From: Streptomyces sp. WMMC500
GTDB lineage: Bacteria; Actinomycetota; Actinomycetes; Streptomycetales; Streptomycetaceae
Reading direction: 5' to 3'
DNA length: 64,000 bases
NCBI RefSeq assembly: GCF_027497195.1
Contig: NZ_CP114905.1
Coordinates: forward strand, 2,280,001 to 2,344,000
The notes beneath the pieces are model-generated. The model had not been told where the DNA came from, did no database searches, and saw nothing but the letters and a program-made list of their open reading frames with translations. This document shows, one piece after another, positions 36,022 through 45,402 of the stretch. Each line of letters starts with the position of its first letter. Position 1 is the stretch's first letter. The position numbers and the translations under genes were made by a program.

Positions 36022-36924
36022 CTACGCGAACACCGCCAGCGCCTTCGCCCGCCCCCCGGCCGGCTCCACCAGCGCCAGAAAGCGCCCGTCCGGCCCGAAC
36101 ACCGCGTGCGGCCCCTCGGCCAGCCCCGCCGGCACCGCCACCCGCACCCCGTGCGACAGCAGCCGCGCCTGCTCGGCGTCCACGTCCCAGCGCGGGAAGG
36201 CCGCCGCCGCGGCGTCGCCGATCGGCAGCACGTCGAGCCGCTCCGCCAACTGCTCCAGCGTCCGCGCCCCGTCCAGCCCGTACGGGCCGACGCGGGTGCG
36301 CCGCAGGGCGGTGAGATGGCCGCCGACGCCCAGCCCGGCGCCGAGGTCGCGGGCGAGGGCGCGGATGTACGTGCCGGAGGAGCACGCCACCGTCACGTCC
36401 AGGTCCGTCACCCGCGTGCCGTCCCCGGCCGTCGCCGCCCGCACGCCGTGCAGGACGAACGTGCTCACGGTCACCGGCCGCGCCGGCAGCTCCACGGCCT
36501 CGCCGTCCAGCACGCGCTTGTACGACCGCTTGCCGTCCACCTTGATCGCGCTGACGGCCGACGGCACCTGCATGATGTCGCCGGTCAGCCCGGCGATGCC
36601 GGCGTCGACCGCGCCGGGCGGCAGGTCACCCGCGTCGGCGGTGGCCGTCACGTCGCCCTCGGCGTCGTCGGTCAGCGTCGTCTGGCCGAGCCGGATCGTG
36701 GCCCGGTACTCCTTGTCGGTGAGCGCGAGGTGGCCCAGCAGCCGGGTCGCCTTCTCCACCCCGACGACGAGCACTCCCGTCGCCATCGGATCCAGCGTCC
36801 CGGCGTGGCCGACGCGCCGGGTACCGGCGAGCCGGCGCAGCCGGCCGACGACGTCGTGCGAGGTCAGCCCGGCCGGCTTGTCGACGATGACGAGGCCGTC
36901 CGGGCCGGTCGACTTCCCCCTCAT
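36022..36924 (-). CDS. truB: tRNA pseudouridine55 synthase
   Basis: TruB isomerises U55 in the T-loop of tRNAs. The 300-residue protein has GRVGHAGTLDPMATGVL-type catalytic motif (VGHAGTLDPMATG, about 38-50, with the essential Asp), DKEYRA, MQVPSAVSAIKVDGKRSY and SSGTYIRALARDLG. ATG 36924 overlaps the rbfA stop as ATGA, so the two are coupled. It belongs to the translation-factor run that starts with rimP. Confidence 0.96.
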   Translation of the reverse strand: MRGKSTGPDGLVIVDKPAGLTSHDVVGRLRRLAGTRRVGHAGTLDPMATGVLVVGVEKATRLLGHLALTDKEYRATIRLGQTTLTDDAEGDVTATADAGDLPPGAVDAGIAGLTGDIMQVPSAVSAIKVDGKRSYKRVLDGEAVELPARPVTVSTFVLHGVRAATAGDGTRVTDLDVTVACSSGTYIRALARDLGAGLGVGGHLTALRRTRVGPYGLDGARTLEQLAERLDVLPIGDAAAAAFPRWDVDAEQARLLSHGVRVAVPAGLAEGPHAVFGPDGRFLALVEPAGGRAKALAVFA

Positions 36925-37442
36925 GCCCCCGCCGGGCCTCCGTCCGCGTCGCCGCGGGCCCCGCCGTCGCCGGTGCCGTCGTCGGCCCCGCTCTCGTCGG
37001 CCCCGCCCTCGTCGTCCTCGTCGCGGTCCCGCCTGTACGGGTCCGCCCCCGCCGCGTACTCCGCGCCCGCGGCGACGCTGCGCACCTGCTCGTCCTGGAG
37101 CCGGGCGCGCTCCAGGACGTCGTCGATGTTCTTGGCGTTCTCGGGCAGGGCGTCCGGCACGAACGCGAGCGTGGGGGTGAACTTCACCCCGGCCGCGGCG
37201 CCGACCGCCGAGCGCAGCACGCCCTTGGCGCTCTCCAGCCCCTTCGCCGCCTGCGCCCGCTCCTCGTCGTCGCCGTACACCGTGTAGAAGACGGTCGCCT
37301 CCCGGAGGTCGCCGGTCACGCGCGTGTCGGTGATGGTCACCCGGGAGCCGAGCCGCGGGTCCTTGATGCCCCGCTGCAGCTTCTCGGCCACGACCTCACG
37401 GATGAGGTCCGCCAAGCGCTTCGCCCGTGCGTTGTCGGCCAC
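36921..37442 (-). CDS. rbfA: 30S ribosome-binding factor A
   Basis: RbfA assists late maturation of 16S rRNA in the 30S subunit. The core (about 1-115) has KRLADLIREVVAEKLQRGIKDPRLG and the KH-like FYTVYGDDEE segment. Residues about 130-173 are an acidic, disordered tail rich in Asp/Gly, longer than in Escherichia coli but usual for actinobacteria. GTG 37442; 24 bases after the ylxP-like gene and overlapping truB. Confidence 0.95.
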   Translation of the reverse strand: MADNARAKRLADLIREVVAEKLQRGIKDPRLGSRVTITDTRVTGDLREATVFYTVYGDDEERAQAAKGLESAKGVLRSAVGAAAGVKFTPTLAFVPDALPENAKNIDDVLERARLQDEQVRSVAAGAEYAAGADPYRRDRDEDDEGGADESGADDGTGDGGARGDADGGPAGA

Positions 37443-37466
37443 TGGTCCGTCTCCTTGCCCACTTGT

Positions 37467-37763
37467 CTACTCGTCGTCTTCGTGGTGGATCCGCCGCCGT
37501 ACGGTCAGCAGCTCCACCTCCGGCCGGGCCGCGAGCATCCGCTCGCACCGGTCCAGCACATCGGTGAGGTGTCCGGCGTCCCCGGAGACCGTCGCGAGAC
37601 CGATCACGGTCCGGCGGTGCAGGTCCTGGTGCCCGACCTCCGCGGCGGTCACCGCGTACTTGCGGATCAGCTCCGCGACGATCGGGCGGACGACGGAGCG
37701 CTTCTCCTTCAGCGACCGTACGTCGCCGAGGAGGAAGTCGCAGGAAAGCGTTCCTACGTACAC
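37467..37763 (-). CDS. YlxP-like DUF503 protein
   Basis: A 98-residue protein beginning MYVGTLSCDFLLGDVRSLKEKRSVVRPI, the DUF503 pattern, found between infB and rbfA in most Gram-positive bacteria. It is thought to act in ribosome assembly or RNA binding, but this is not established for this protein. GTG 37763. Confidence 0.92.
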   Translation of the reverse strand: MYVGTLSCDFLLGDVRSLKEKRSVVRPIVAELIRKYAVTAAEVGHQDLHRRTVIGLATVSGDAGHLTDVLDRCERMLAARPEVELLTVRRRIHHEDDE

Positions 37764-37815
37764 GTGGTGTCCGGATCACCCGCCGGTACGGGATATACGG
37801 GAGTCAGGGGCGGCG

Positions 37816-37847
37816 AGGGGGCGGCCCTTCGTGAAGGGCCGCCCCCT
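37816..37847 (-). terminator. Hairpin between infB and ylxP
   Basis: AGGGGGCGGCCCTTC pairs with GAAGGGCCGCCCCCT (15 bp on paper; the realistic loop is CGTG), 17 bases after the infB stop. It may terminate or attenuate transcription into ylxP-rbfA-truB. Confidence 0.7.
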
Positions 37848-37864
37848 GCCGGCGGTGCTGCGGA

Positions 37865-40800
37865 TCAGCCGCGCGGCTTCTCGCGCATCTCGTACGTCGC
37901 GATGACGTCGTCGACCTTGATGTCGTTGAAGTTCCCGAGGTTGATACCGCCCTCGAAGCCTTCGCGGATCTCGGTGACGTCGTCCTTGAAGCGGCGCAGG
38001 CCCTCGATGTTGAGGTTCTCCGCGACCACCTTGCCGTCGCGGACGACCCGGGCCTTGGAGTTGCGCCTGACCTCGCCGGAGCGGATGAGCACACCGGCGA
38101 TGTTGCCCAGCTTGGAGGAGCGGAAGACCTCGCGGATCTCGGCGGTGCCGAGCTCCACCTCCTCGTACTCCGGCTTGAGCATGCCCTTCAGCGCGGCCTC
38201 GATCTCCTCGATGACCTGGTAGATCACCGAGTAGTAGCGGACGTCGACGCCCTCGCGCTCGGCCATCTGCGTCGCCCGGCCCTCGGCGCGGACGTTGAAG
38301 CCGATCACGATCGCGTCCGAGCCCGTGGCCAGGTCGATGTCGGTCTCGGTGACCGCACCCACGCCGCGGTGCAGCACGCGCAGATCGACCTCTTCACCGA
38401 CGTCCAACTGCATGAGCGAGGACTCCAGCGCCTCGACGGAACCCGCCGCGTCGCCCTTGATGATGAGGTTGAGCTGCTGCACCTCGCCGGCCTTGAGCAC
38501 CTTGTCCAGGTCCTCCAGCGACACCCGGCGGGTGCGCTTGGCGAAGGCGGCGTTGCGCTCGCGCGCGGCGCGCTTCTCGGCGATCTGGCGGGCCGTCCGG
38601 TCCTCCTCGACCACCAGGAAGTTGTCCCCGGCGCCGGGGACGCTGGTCAGACCGAGCACCTGGGCGGGGGTCGAGGGTCCGACCTCGTCCAGGGGGTTGC
38701 CCAGGTCGTCGAGCATGGCGCGCACGCGGCCGTAGGCGTCGCCGACGACCATCGTGTCCCCGACGCGCAGCGTGCCGCGCTGGACCAGCACGGTCGCCAG
38801 GGCGCCGCGGCCGCGGTCGAGGTGGGCCTCGATCGCGATGCCCTCGGCGGCCTGCTTGGGGTTCGCGCGCAGGTCCAGGCTGGCGTCCGCGGTGAGGACG
38901 ACGGCCTCCAGCAGGTCCTCGATGTGCAGGCCCTGCTTGGCGGAGATGTCGACGAACATCGTCTCGCCGCCGTACTCCTCGGCCACCAGCCCGTACTCGG
39001 TGAGCTGGCCGCGCACCTTCGACGGGTCCGCGCCCTCGACGTCGATCTTGTTGACCGCGACGACGATCGGCACGTCGGCCGCCTTGGCGTGGTTCAGCGC
39101 CTCGACCGTCTGCGGCATCACGCCGTCGTTGGCCGCGACCACGAGGATCGCGATGTCGGTCGCCTTCGCACCGCGGGCACGCATGGCGGTGAACGCCTCG
39201 TGACCCGGGGTGTCGATGAAGGTGATCCGGCGCTCCTCGCCGTTGACGTCGGTCGCCACCTGGTACGCGCCGATGTGCTGGGTGATGCCGCCGGCCTCGC
39301 CCTCCAGGACGTTGGTCTTGCGGATCGCGTCCAGCAGGCGCGTCTTGCCGTGGTCGACGTGACCCATGACGGTGACCACCGGGGGCCGCGCCACGAGCGC
39401 TTCCTCGCCGCCCTCGTCCTCGCCGAACTCGATGTCGAAGGAGTCGAGCAGCTCCCGGTCCTCCTCCTCCGGGCTGACGACCTGGACGGTGTAGTTCATC
39501 TCCTCGCCCAGGAGGTGCAGCGTCTCGTCGGAGACGGACTGCGTCGCGGTGACCATCTCGCCCAGGTTGAACATCACCTGGACCAGGGACGCCGGGTTGG
39601 CGTTGATCTTCTCCGCGAAGTCCGTGAGCGACGCGCCGCGGGAGAGACGGACCGTCTCGCCCTTGCCGCGCGGGAGCATCACGCCGCCGATGGACGGCGC
39701 CTGCATCTGCTCGTACTCCTGGCGGCGCTGCCGCTTCGACTTGCGACCGCGGCGCGCGGGACCGCCCGGACGTCCGAAGGCGCCCTGGGTGCCGCCGCGG
39801 CCACCGGGACCGCCGGGACGGCCGGCGAAGCCGGGACGGCCACCGCCGCCACCGCCGCCGCCGGGACGACCGCCGAAGCCGCCGCCACCGCCGCCGCCCC
39901 CACCGGGACGACCGCCGAAGCCGCCGCCACCGCCGGGACGACCGCCGCCACCGCCGCCGCCGCCCGGACGACCGCCGGGACCGCCGCCGCCCGGACGGCC
40001 ACCGCCGCCGGGACGACCGCCGGCCGGGGCGCCGGGGCGCCCGCCGGGGGCGGGGCGCTGCGGCATCATGCCGGGGTTCGGGCGCGGGCCGCCGGGACGC
40101 GCGCCGCCGCCCTGGCCGCCCTGCGGCCGGGGCATGCCGCCCGGGGTGGGCCGGGAGCCGCCCGGCGCCTGCGGGCGCGGGCCGCCGCCCTGCGCGCCGC
40201 CCTGGGCACCGGCGGGGCGGGGGGCCTGCGGGCGCGGGGCCTGCGGCCGGGCCATGCCGGTGGAGCCGCTGGAGGTGAACGGGTTGTTGCCGGGGCGCGG
40301 GCCCGCGGGCCGGCCACCGGGACGCGGGCCGGGCGCGCCGGGGCGCGCACCGCCGGTACGGCCGCCGGCGCCGCCGGGCTGGCCACCGCCCTGACCGCCG
40401 CCGCGCGCGGGGGCGGGCGGACGGGGACCCGGCTTCGCGCCGGGCTTCGGGGCGCCGCCGCGGTCCGCGGCGGGCGGCGCGGTGAACTCCGGCGCCTCGG
40501 GCGCCGGGGCCTTCTGCGCCGGCGGGGTCGGGCCCGGAGCCGGACGGGGCGCCGGGGTGGGCGCGGGCCTGCCGGCGTCGGTGCCGGGGCGCGGCGCGGG
40601 CTTGCGCTCCGCGGCCTGCTCGGGCTTGACGGGGGCGGGCTTCGCCGCTTGCGCGCCGGGGACGCCGGGCTTGGCGGCGGCCTTCTTCTTCGGCGCGGCG
40701 GGCTTGCCGGCGGGCTTGGCCGCAGCCGAGCCGTTGCCGGACTGGAATGCATCAGTCAGTTTGCGTACGACCGGCGCCTCGATGGTCGAGGACGCCGAGC

Positions 40801-40894
40801 GGACGAATTCGCCAAGTTCTTGGAGCTTGGCCATGACGACCTTGCTCTCGACGCCGAACTCCTTGGCGAGCTCGTATACCCGGACCTTAGCCAC
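37865..40894 (-). CDS. infB: Translation initiation factor IF-2
   Basis: IF-2 is the GTPase that brings initiator tRNA to the ribosome. The 1009-residue protein has the N-terminal helical domain ([15 protein letters not shown]), a long Lys/Ala/Pro then Gly/Arg/Pro region (about 55-390) with dense GGRPGGGG repeats, then the core: GHVDHGKT (G1, about 510), DTPGHEAF (G3, about 556), NKID (G4, about 611), followed by domains II-IV. GTG 40894 with AAGGAG 8 bases upstream. ylxR lies 81 bases upstream. The glycine-rich spacer is larger than in enterobacteria but typical of Streptomyces. Confidence 0.97.
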   Translation of the reverse strand: MAKVRVYELAKEFGVESKVVMAKLQELGEFVRSASSTIEAPVVRKLTDAFQSGNGSAAAKPAGKPAAPKKKAAAKPGVPGAQAAKPAPVKPEQAAERKPAPRPGTDAGRPAPTPAPRPAPGPTPPAQKAPAPEAPEFTAPPAADRGGAPKPGAKPGPRPPAPARGGGQGGGQPGGAGGRTGGARPGAPGPRPGGRPAGPRPGNNPFTSSGSTGMARPQAPRPQAPRPAGAQGGAQGGGPRPQAPGGSRPTPGGMPRPQGGQGGGARPGGPRPNPGMMPQRPAPGGRPGAPAGGRPGGGGRPGGGGPGGRPGGGGGGGGRPGGGGGFGGRPGGGGGGGGGFGGRPGGGGGGGGRPGFAGRPGGPGGRGGTQGAFGRPGGPARRGRKSKRQRRQEYEQMQAPSIGGVMLPRGKGETVRLSRGASLTDFAEKINANPASLVQVMFNLGEMVTATQSVSDETLHLLGEEMNYTVQVVSPEEEDRELLDSFDIEFGEDEGGEEALVARPPVVTVMGHVDHGKTRLLDAIRKTNVLEGEAGGITQHIGAYQVATDVNGEERRITFIDTPGHEAFTAMRARGAKATDIAILVVAANDGVMPQTVEALNHAKAADVPIVVAVNKIDVEGADPSKVRGQLTEYGLVAEEYGGETMFVDISAKQGLHIEDLLEAVVLTADASLDLRANPKQAAEGIAIEAHLDRGRGALATVLVQRGTLRVGDTMVVGDAYGRVRAMLDDLGNPLDEVGPSTPAQVLGLTSVPGAGDNFLVVEEDRTARQIAEKRAARERNAAFAKRTRRVSLEDLDKVLKAGEVQQLNLIIKGDAAGSVEALESSLMQLDVGEEVDLRVLHRGVGAVTETDIDLATGSDAIVIGFNVRAEGRATQMAEREGVDVRYYSVIYQVIEEIEAALKGMLKPEYEEVELGTAEIREVFRSSKLGNIAGVLIRSGEVRRNSKARVVRDGKVVAENLNIEGLRRFKDDVTEIREGFEGGINLGNFNDIKVDDVIATYEMREKPRG
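39781..40080 (-). repeat. Gly/Arg/Pro-coding repeat region in infB
   Basis: About 25 imperfect copies of the Gly-Gly-Arg-Pro-Gly type codon run (reads as CCGGGACGACCGCC-like units on the plus strand). It encodes a disordered linker, so it is coding repeat rather than a separate element. Confidence 0.8.
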
Positions 40895-40975
40895 TTCGCT
40901 CCTTCTGGTCCGGGGGTGTCCGCCGGACCGTCGCTACTTCTGCATGGGCGTACTCATCGCGTACTCATCGAGTGC

Positions 40976-41344
40976 TCATCGCAATCTCGACCCACTTCCG
41001 ACTCGCGAGGTACCTGGCCGCGCGGGGTTCCGCACGGCGCTCGTGTTCTTCGTGCTCATGTCTGCCTCCACGGCCTGCTGCTCCACGAAACGGTCCACGT
41101 CCGCGGTGCCGAGCGGGCCCCGGGCCCGCAGGGCCCGGACGAACGCCCGGCGGCGGACCGCCAGGTCGAGGCATGCCTGAACGGGGTGCAGATAAGCGCC
41201 CCGGCCGGGCAGCGTACCGCGGGGATCGGGGACGCACGCGCCGCCGACCTCCACCACACGCAGCAGATCGTCTTTGGTCGCACGCACCCGGCACCCCACG
41301 CAGGTGCGCTCAGGGCAGCCCCCGGCGCGCGTCCGGCCAGACAC
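40976..41344 (-). CDS. YlxR-like RNA-binding protein (DUF448)
   Basis: The 122-residue protein carries TCVGCRVRATKDDLLRVV and GRGAYLHPVQACLDLAVRR, the DUF448 signature, with CxxC at about 18-21. It sits between nusA and infB as in most Gram-positive genomes. GTG 41344 (VSGRTRAGG) is the conserved start, with GGAGG about 11 bases upstream. The C-terminal 30 residues are basic and not conserved. Proposed roles are RNA binding or nucleoid/RNase regulation; unproven here. Confidence 0.88.
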   Translation of the reverse strand: MSGRTRAGGCPERTCVGCRVRATKDDLLRVVEVGGACVPDPRGTLPGRGAYLHPVQACLDLAVRRRAFVRALRARGPLGTADVDRFVEQQAVEADMSTKNTSAVRNPARPGTSRVGSGSRLR

Positions 41345-41547
41345 GCTCAAGTCTACCTCCACGACCGACGGACACCCGCTTCGGGGTGCCAATCGAACGA
41401 CTGTTTTCGCCCAGGGCAGCCCGCGGCCCACGGCGGGCCCGACGATACGTGATCTACGCGCGGCGGTGCGACCCGGTTTTCGCGGGACGGCCTCCCGCCC
41501 CGGCACGCGGGAGCGGACCGTCCGGGCCGGGCGCGGACGGTCCGGGC

Positions 41548-42534
41548 TCAGTCCGCCGGCTGCTCCGTGTCCGGGCGGATGTCGATGCGCCAGCCCGTCA
41601 GCCTGGCCGCCAGCCGCGCGTTCTGGCCCTCTTTGCCGATCGCCAGCGAGAGCTGGTAGTCCGGCACCGTCACCCGCGCCGAGCGCGCCGCCAGGTCCAC
41701 GATGTCGACCTTGGTGACCCGCGCCGGCGACAGCGCGTTGCCGACGAGGTCCGCCGGCTCGTCGGACCAGTCGACGATGTCGATCTTCTCGCCGCCCAGC
41801 TCCGCCATCACGTTGCGCACCCGGCCGCCCATCGGCCCGATGCAGGCGCCCTTCGCGTTCAGCCCGGAGCGGGTGGACCGTACCGCGATCTTCGTGCGGT
41901 GCCCGGCCTCGCGCGCGATGGCCGCGATCTCCACCGAGCCGTCGGCGATCTCCGGCACCTCCAGCGCGAAGAGCTTCTTCACGAGGTTCGGATGTGTGCG
42001 CGACAGGGTCACGGACGGGCCGCGTACGCCCTTGGTCACCCGCACCACGTACGTACGCAGCCGGGTGCCGTGCTTGTACTCCTCGCCCGGCACCTGCTCC
42101 TGCACCGGCAGGATGGCCTCCAGCCGGCCGATGTCGACCAGCACGTTGTTCGGGTCCTTGCCCTGCTGCACGACGCCCGTGACGATGTCGCCCTCGCGGC
42201 CCGCGTACTCGCCGAAGGTGATCTCCTCCTCGGCGTCCCGCAGCCGCTGCAGGATGACCTGCTTCGCGGTGGTGGCGGCGATCCGGCCGAACCCCGACGG
42301 GGTGTCGTCGAACTCCCGCGCCTCCCCGCCCTCCGGCACGTCGTCCGGGTCCTCCTTGGCCCACACCGTGACGTGCCCGGTCTCCCGGTTCAGCTCCACG
42401 CGGGCCTGCTGGCGGCTGCCCTCGGTGCGGTGGTAGGCGATGAGGAGGGCCGACTCGATGGCCTCGACCAGCAGGTCGAAGGAGATCTCCTTCTCCCGCA
42501 CCAAGCCGCGCAGGGCGCTCATGTCGATGTCCAC
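41548..42534 (-). CDS. nusA: Transcription termination/antitermination factor NusA
   Basis: NusA binds RNA polymerase and nascent RNA. The 328 residues have the N-terminal polymerase-binding domain ([23 protein letters not shown]), an S1 domain ([20 protein letters not shown]), then two KH domains ([15 protein letters not shown] near 250 and [18 protein letters not shown] near 300). GTG 42534 (reads [10 protein letters not shown]) starts 2 bases after the rimP stop; the second ATG at 42522 is an alternative. It ends soon after KH2, the short form usual in actinobacteria. Confidence 0.96.
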   Translation of the reverse strand: MDIDMSALRGLVREKEISFDLLVEAIESALLIAYHRTEGSRQQARVELNRETGHVTVWAKEDPDDVPEGGEAREFDDTPSGFGRIAATTAKQVILQRLRDAEEEITFGEYAGREGDIVTGVVQQGKDPNNVLVDIGRLEAILPVQEQVPGEEYKHGTRLRTYVVRVTKGVRGPSVTLSRTHPNLVKKLFALEVPEIADGSVEIAAIAREAGHRTKIAVRSTRSGLNAKGACIGPMGGRVRNVMAELGGEKIDIVDWSDEPADLVGNALSPARVTKVDIVDLAARSARVTVPDYQLSLAIGKEGQNARLAARLTGWRIDIRPDTEQPAD

Positions 42535-42536
42535 GG

Positions 42537-43037
42537 CTACGAGCCCTCCTCGTCCTTCGTCACCTTGCGGTTGAACTCGATCTCGACCCGGGCCCCGGCG
42601 ATCTCGCCGAAGTCCAGCCGCCGGGCGCCGGGCTTGCGGCCCTTCACCCCCGGCACCTCCAGCTCCAGTCCCGCGTCGTCCACCGCGGTGATCCGTCCCA
42701 CGACCTCGCCGCCCTCCCGTAGCCGCACCTTGACCAGCCGGCCCGCGGCACGACGGTAGTGGCGTGGCAGGGTCAGCGGGCGGTCCGTACCCGGAGACGT
42801 GACTTCCAGGACGTACGGGCGGTCGCCCATGGCGTCGGAGGCGTCCAGCTCCTCCGCGACGCGCCGGCTCAGCTCCGCGCAGGTGTCCAGGCCCACGCCG
42901 CCGTCGGCGTCGACCACGACCCGCAGGACACGCCGCCGGCCCGTCGGGGTGAGCTCGATCTCCTCCAGATCGAGGTCGCGTTCCTTGACGAGCGGCTCCA
43001 GCAGATCGCGCAGCCTCTCGTTCTGGGTGGTGCTCAT
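42537..43037 (-). CDS. rimP: Ribosome maturation factor RimP
   Basis: RimP helps assemble the 30S subunit. The 166-residue product has [59 protein letters not shown], all family landmarks. ATG 43037 has GAGGAG 10 bases upstream; an upstream in-frame start at 43214 lies in the divergent promoter region and is rejected. It leads the rimP-nusA-ylxR-infB run. Confidence 0.96.
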   Translation of the reverse strand: MSTTQNERLRDLLEPLVKERDLDLEEIELTPTGRRRVLRVVVDADGGVGLDTCAELSRRVAEELDASDAMGDRPYVLEVTSPGTDRPLTLPRHYRRAAGRLVKVRLREGGEVVGRITAVDDAGLELEVPGVKGRKPGARRLDFGEIAGARVEIEFNRKVTKDEEGS

Positions 43038-43069
43038 CCGGGTGACTCCTCGGCCGCGTGTGCTGTTGT

Positions 43070-43079
43070 GTGACGTCAC
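43070..43079. repeat. Palindrome GTGACGTCAC in the rimP leader
   Basis: A perfect 10-base palindrome 33-42 bases upstream of the rimP start and 62 bases upstream of the divergent gene. On the minus strand TTGACC (43087-43092 complement) precedes it, so it could lie in or near the rimP promoter. Confidence 0.35.
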
Positions 43080-43128
43080 GTGTCCGGTCAAAGCGTATCC
43101 GCTCCACGACGGGTGCGTTGCCCACCGG

Positions 43129-43134
43129 TACGCT
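43129..43134 (+). promoter_or_regulatory. -10 element TACGCT for a leaderless transcript
   Basis: TACGCT ends 6 bases before the GTG at 43141 and no ribosome-binding site precedes that codon, so the mRNA is probably leaderless. Confidence 0.45.
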
Positions 43135-43140
43135 CGGCTC

Positions 43141-43689
43141 GTGCGGATCAAGGGACTCCCGGCGAGAAGAACCGTGCTGGCCGGTGCCGCCGTGCTGGCG
43201 GCGACAGGCACCACCGCGGGCTGCTCCGGAGACGGCGACGACGGGGACGCCGACTCCGCCCGTACCGAGCGGCTCCGGCGCCGGGCCGCGGAGGAGTCGC
43301 GCGGCCTGCTGCGCCGCTACGACGCGACGGCGGCGGCGCACCCCGGCCTGGCCGGGGCGCTCGACCCGCTGCGCACGGAGGTGGCGCAGCACGTCTCCGC
43401 CCTGGCCCGCGGTCTGCCCGCGGACACCCGCGCCGCGTCCCCGGGCCCGGAGGCCGAAGGGTCCGGCGACCGCGCGGACGCCGCTCCCCCGCCGGCGGGC
43501 AAGCGCGGCGGCGAGGCGGTTCCCGCGGACCCGGCGGAGGCGGTCGCCGCGCTGGTCGCCGCCGAGAAGAGAGCCGCGGACGCCCACAACGCCACCCTGG
43601 CCACGGCCCCGGGCGAGTTCGCCGGGCTGCTGGCGTCGGTCGCCGCGGCGGGTGCGGCGCACGTCTACCTCCTCGGGGCGATGGCGTGA
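43141..43689 (+). CDS. Lipoprotein of the ferritin-like type, function unknown
   Basis: The 182-residue protein starts at GTG 43141. Its signal peptide [21 protein letters not shown] ends in a lipobox with the cysteine near residue 21, giving a membrane-anchored surface lipoprotein. The rest is helical: long Glu/Arg/Ala helices, and [22 protein letters not shown] plus a final [13 protein letters not shown] helix recall the DUF4439 fold of the next gene. Both are divergent from the rimP operon. Function is not known. Confidence 0.8.
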   Translation: MRIKGLPARRTVLAGAAVLAATGTTAGCSGDGDDGDADSARTERLRRRAAEESRGLLRRYDATAAAHPGLAGALDPLRTEVAQHVSALARGLPADTRAASPGPEAEGSGDRADAAPPPAGKRGGEAVPADPAEAVAALVAAEKRAADAHNATLATAPGEFAGLLASVAAAGAAHVYLLGAMA

Positions 43690-43858
43690 GAGCCACGGCG
43701 CGCGGCCCCCGGCGCCGCCGCGGCGCCGGGCCCGGCCCTGCGGGCGGCCCGGTCCGCGGTGAGCGGGCCGGACGTCCGTCACGCCCGGTGCCGCCGACCG
43801 GTCATGGCGCCACCGGGCGGCCGGCGGGCCGCCCCCGTCCCGTAGCCCAGGAGTCATC

Positions 43859-44335
43859 GTGAGCGAACCGTCCGACGAGGCCCGCGCCGCGGCACAGCGC
43901 GCGCTGGCCGCCGAGCACGCCGCCGTCTACGGCTACGGCGTCGTCGGCGCCCGCGCCGGGCGCCTGGCCGACCAGGCGCGCGCCGGCTACGACGCCCACC
44001 GCGCCCGCCGCGACGCCCTGAGCCGCGTCGTCAGCGACCTCGGCGACCGGCCGCAGCCCGCCGCCGCCGCGTACGCGCTGCCGTTCGCGGTGCCGGACGA
44101 GGCCGCCGCCGTGCGGCTGGCGACGGAGCTGGAGGACCGGATCGCGGGCAGCTACGCCGACCTCGTCCGGGCCGCCGAGGGCGGCCTGCGCCGCGACGCG
44201 GCGGCGGCGCTGCGGGAGGCGGCGGTCCGGGCGGCGCGCTGGCGCGGGGGGAGCGTAGCCTTCCCTGGGCTGGCCGAACGCACGCCCGACACCGCACCCG
44301 CGGGCCGGCAGGAGGGCGCCGGCCGCACGGACTGA
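43859..44335 (+). CDS. Ferritin-like DUF4439 protein
   Basis: The 158-residue helical protein has [18 protein letters not shown] near the N-terminus and [13 protein letters not shown] later, the DUF4439 pattern with the E/H/Y residues of a degenerate ferritin-like helix bundle. GTG 43859 has AGGAG 6 bases upstream. It follows the lipoprotein gene by 169 bases. It lacks a clear di-iron ligand set; role unknown. Confidence 0.85.
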   Translation: MSEPSDEARAAAQRALAAEHAAVYGYGVVGARAGRLADQARAGYDAHRARRDALSRVVSDLGDRPQPAAAAYALPFAVPDEAAAVRLATELEDRIAGSYADLVRAAEGGLRRDAAAALREAAVRAARWRGGSVAFPGLAERTPDTAPAGRQEGAGRTD

Positions 44336-44377
44336 TCCGCCCGCCCCGGTCTGACCCAGCAAGAGGACACCGCGCGT

Positions 44378-45298
44378 ATGGCATCTGCAGCGCAGTACCG
44401 GCCCCAGCCGCCGGAGCGCCTGGTGCGCCACGTCTCGGCCCACGGCGAGCCGGGCCGCGCCTGGCTGGCGGGGCTGTCCGGGCTGGTGGACGGCCTGCTG
44501 CGGCGCTGGGCGCTGACCGCAGAGCGGGTGCACGCGCCGGGCGGCCGGACCAGCGTCCTCGTCCTCGTCCGGCAGGAGGACGGCACTCCGGCCGCGCTCA
44601 AGGTCGCGTACGAGCCGGAGCGCATCGCGGCGGAGCAGCGCGCGCTGGAGCACTGGAACGGCGTCGGCGCCGCGCGGCTGCTGCGCGCCGACGCCGCCTC
44701 GGGGGCGCTGCTGCTCGAACGGCTGCAGGCGGACGTCAGCCTCCGGTCGCTGGCGGAGGCGAAGGCGCAACTGGAGGCGGCGGCGACGCTGCAACGGCTG
44801 TGGACCGCCCCACCCCCGGACCACGCGCTGCCGACGGTGGCGGACCACACCGGGCGGCTCGCGGAACGCCTGCGCGAGCTGCGCGCGGAGCCGTACGCGG
44901 AACTGGTCGACGCGGCTCTGGAGCGCCGCGAGGCGCTGCTGGGCGACCGGGCGGCGGCGGGCCCCGACGTGCTGCTGCACGGCGACTACCACCAGGGGCA
45001 CGTGCTGGCCGCCGAGCGGATGCCGTGGCTCGCGGTGGGCCCGCGCCCGCTGGTGGGCGAGCGGGCGTACGACCTGGCCTGGCCGGCCCGGGACCGCGTC
45101 GACACCCTCGTGGCCGCGCCGGGCGCGGCGGCGGCGACGCGGCGGCGGCTGACGAAGCTGGCGGACTCCCTGGACGTCGACCGCGACCGGCTGCGGGACT
45201 GGACGCTCTTCCGCTGCGTCGCGACGGGCGTGACGGCGCTGGCCCGCGGCGACCGCAACGGCGGCGAACTCCACCTGGAGTACGCGGGCTGGCTCTGA
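44378..45298 (+). CDS. APH-fold protein (aminoglycoside/hydroxyurea kinase-like) with altered active site
   Basis: The 306-residue protein has the small-lobe AALKVAYEPERIAAEQRAL (lysine and glutamate) and the catalytic loop LLHGDYHQGHVL, where the usual HGDxHxGN has Asn replaced by His. The metal-binding Asp expected in the next strand (family: ID-P then GDPAYDLA) reads WLAVGPRPLVGERAYDLAW, with Gly at the Asp position. Two residues usually needed for Mg-ATP binding are thus changed, so kinase activity is doubtful. ATG 44378 with GAGGA 11 bases upstream. It lies between DUF4439 and a PBP gene. Confidence 0.85.
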   Translation: MASAAQYRPQPPERLVRHVSAHGEPGRAWLAGLSGLVDGLLRRWALTAERVHAPGGRTSVLVLVRQEDGTPAALKVAYEPERIAAEQRALEHWNGVGAARLLRADAASGALLLERLQADVSLRSLAEAKAQLEAAATLQRLWTAPPPDHALPTVADHTGRLAERLRELRAEPYAELVDAALERREALLGDRAAAGPDVLLHGDYHQGHVLAAERMPWLAVGPRPLVGERAYDLAWPARDRVDTLVAAPGAAAATRRRLTKLADSLDVDRDRLRDWTLFRCVATGVTALARGDRNGGELHLEYAGWL

Positions 45299-45390
45299 CC
45301 GCTCCGGGACCGGCGGCGGCAGCCGACCGCCGTTCGCGGACGGCCTGTTGGCGGCCCGTCGCCGTCTCCCTGCGGCCGGGACGACGGGCC

Positions 45391-45396
45391 TAGGAT
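45391..45396 (+). promoter_or_regulatory. -10 element TAGGAT for a leaderless transcript
   Basis: TAGGAT is followed by six bases and the ATG at 45403; no ribosome-binding site is present, so the PBP mRNA is probably leaderless. Confidence 0.5.
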
Positions 45397-45402
45397 GCCC
45401 GC

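Noticed and set aside
39781..40080. CRISPR-like or satellite repeat
   Set aside because: The units vary in length, have no spacers and encode the glycine-rich IF-2 linker in frame.
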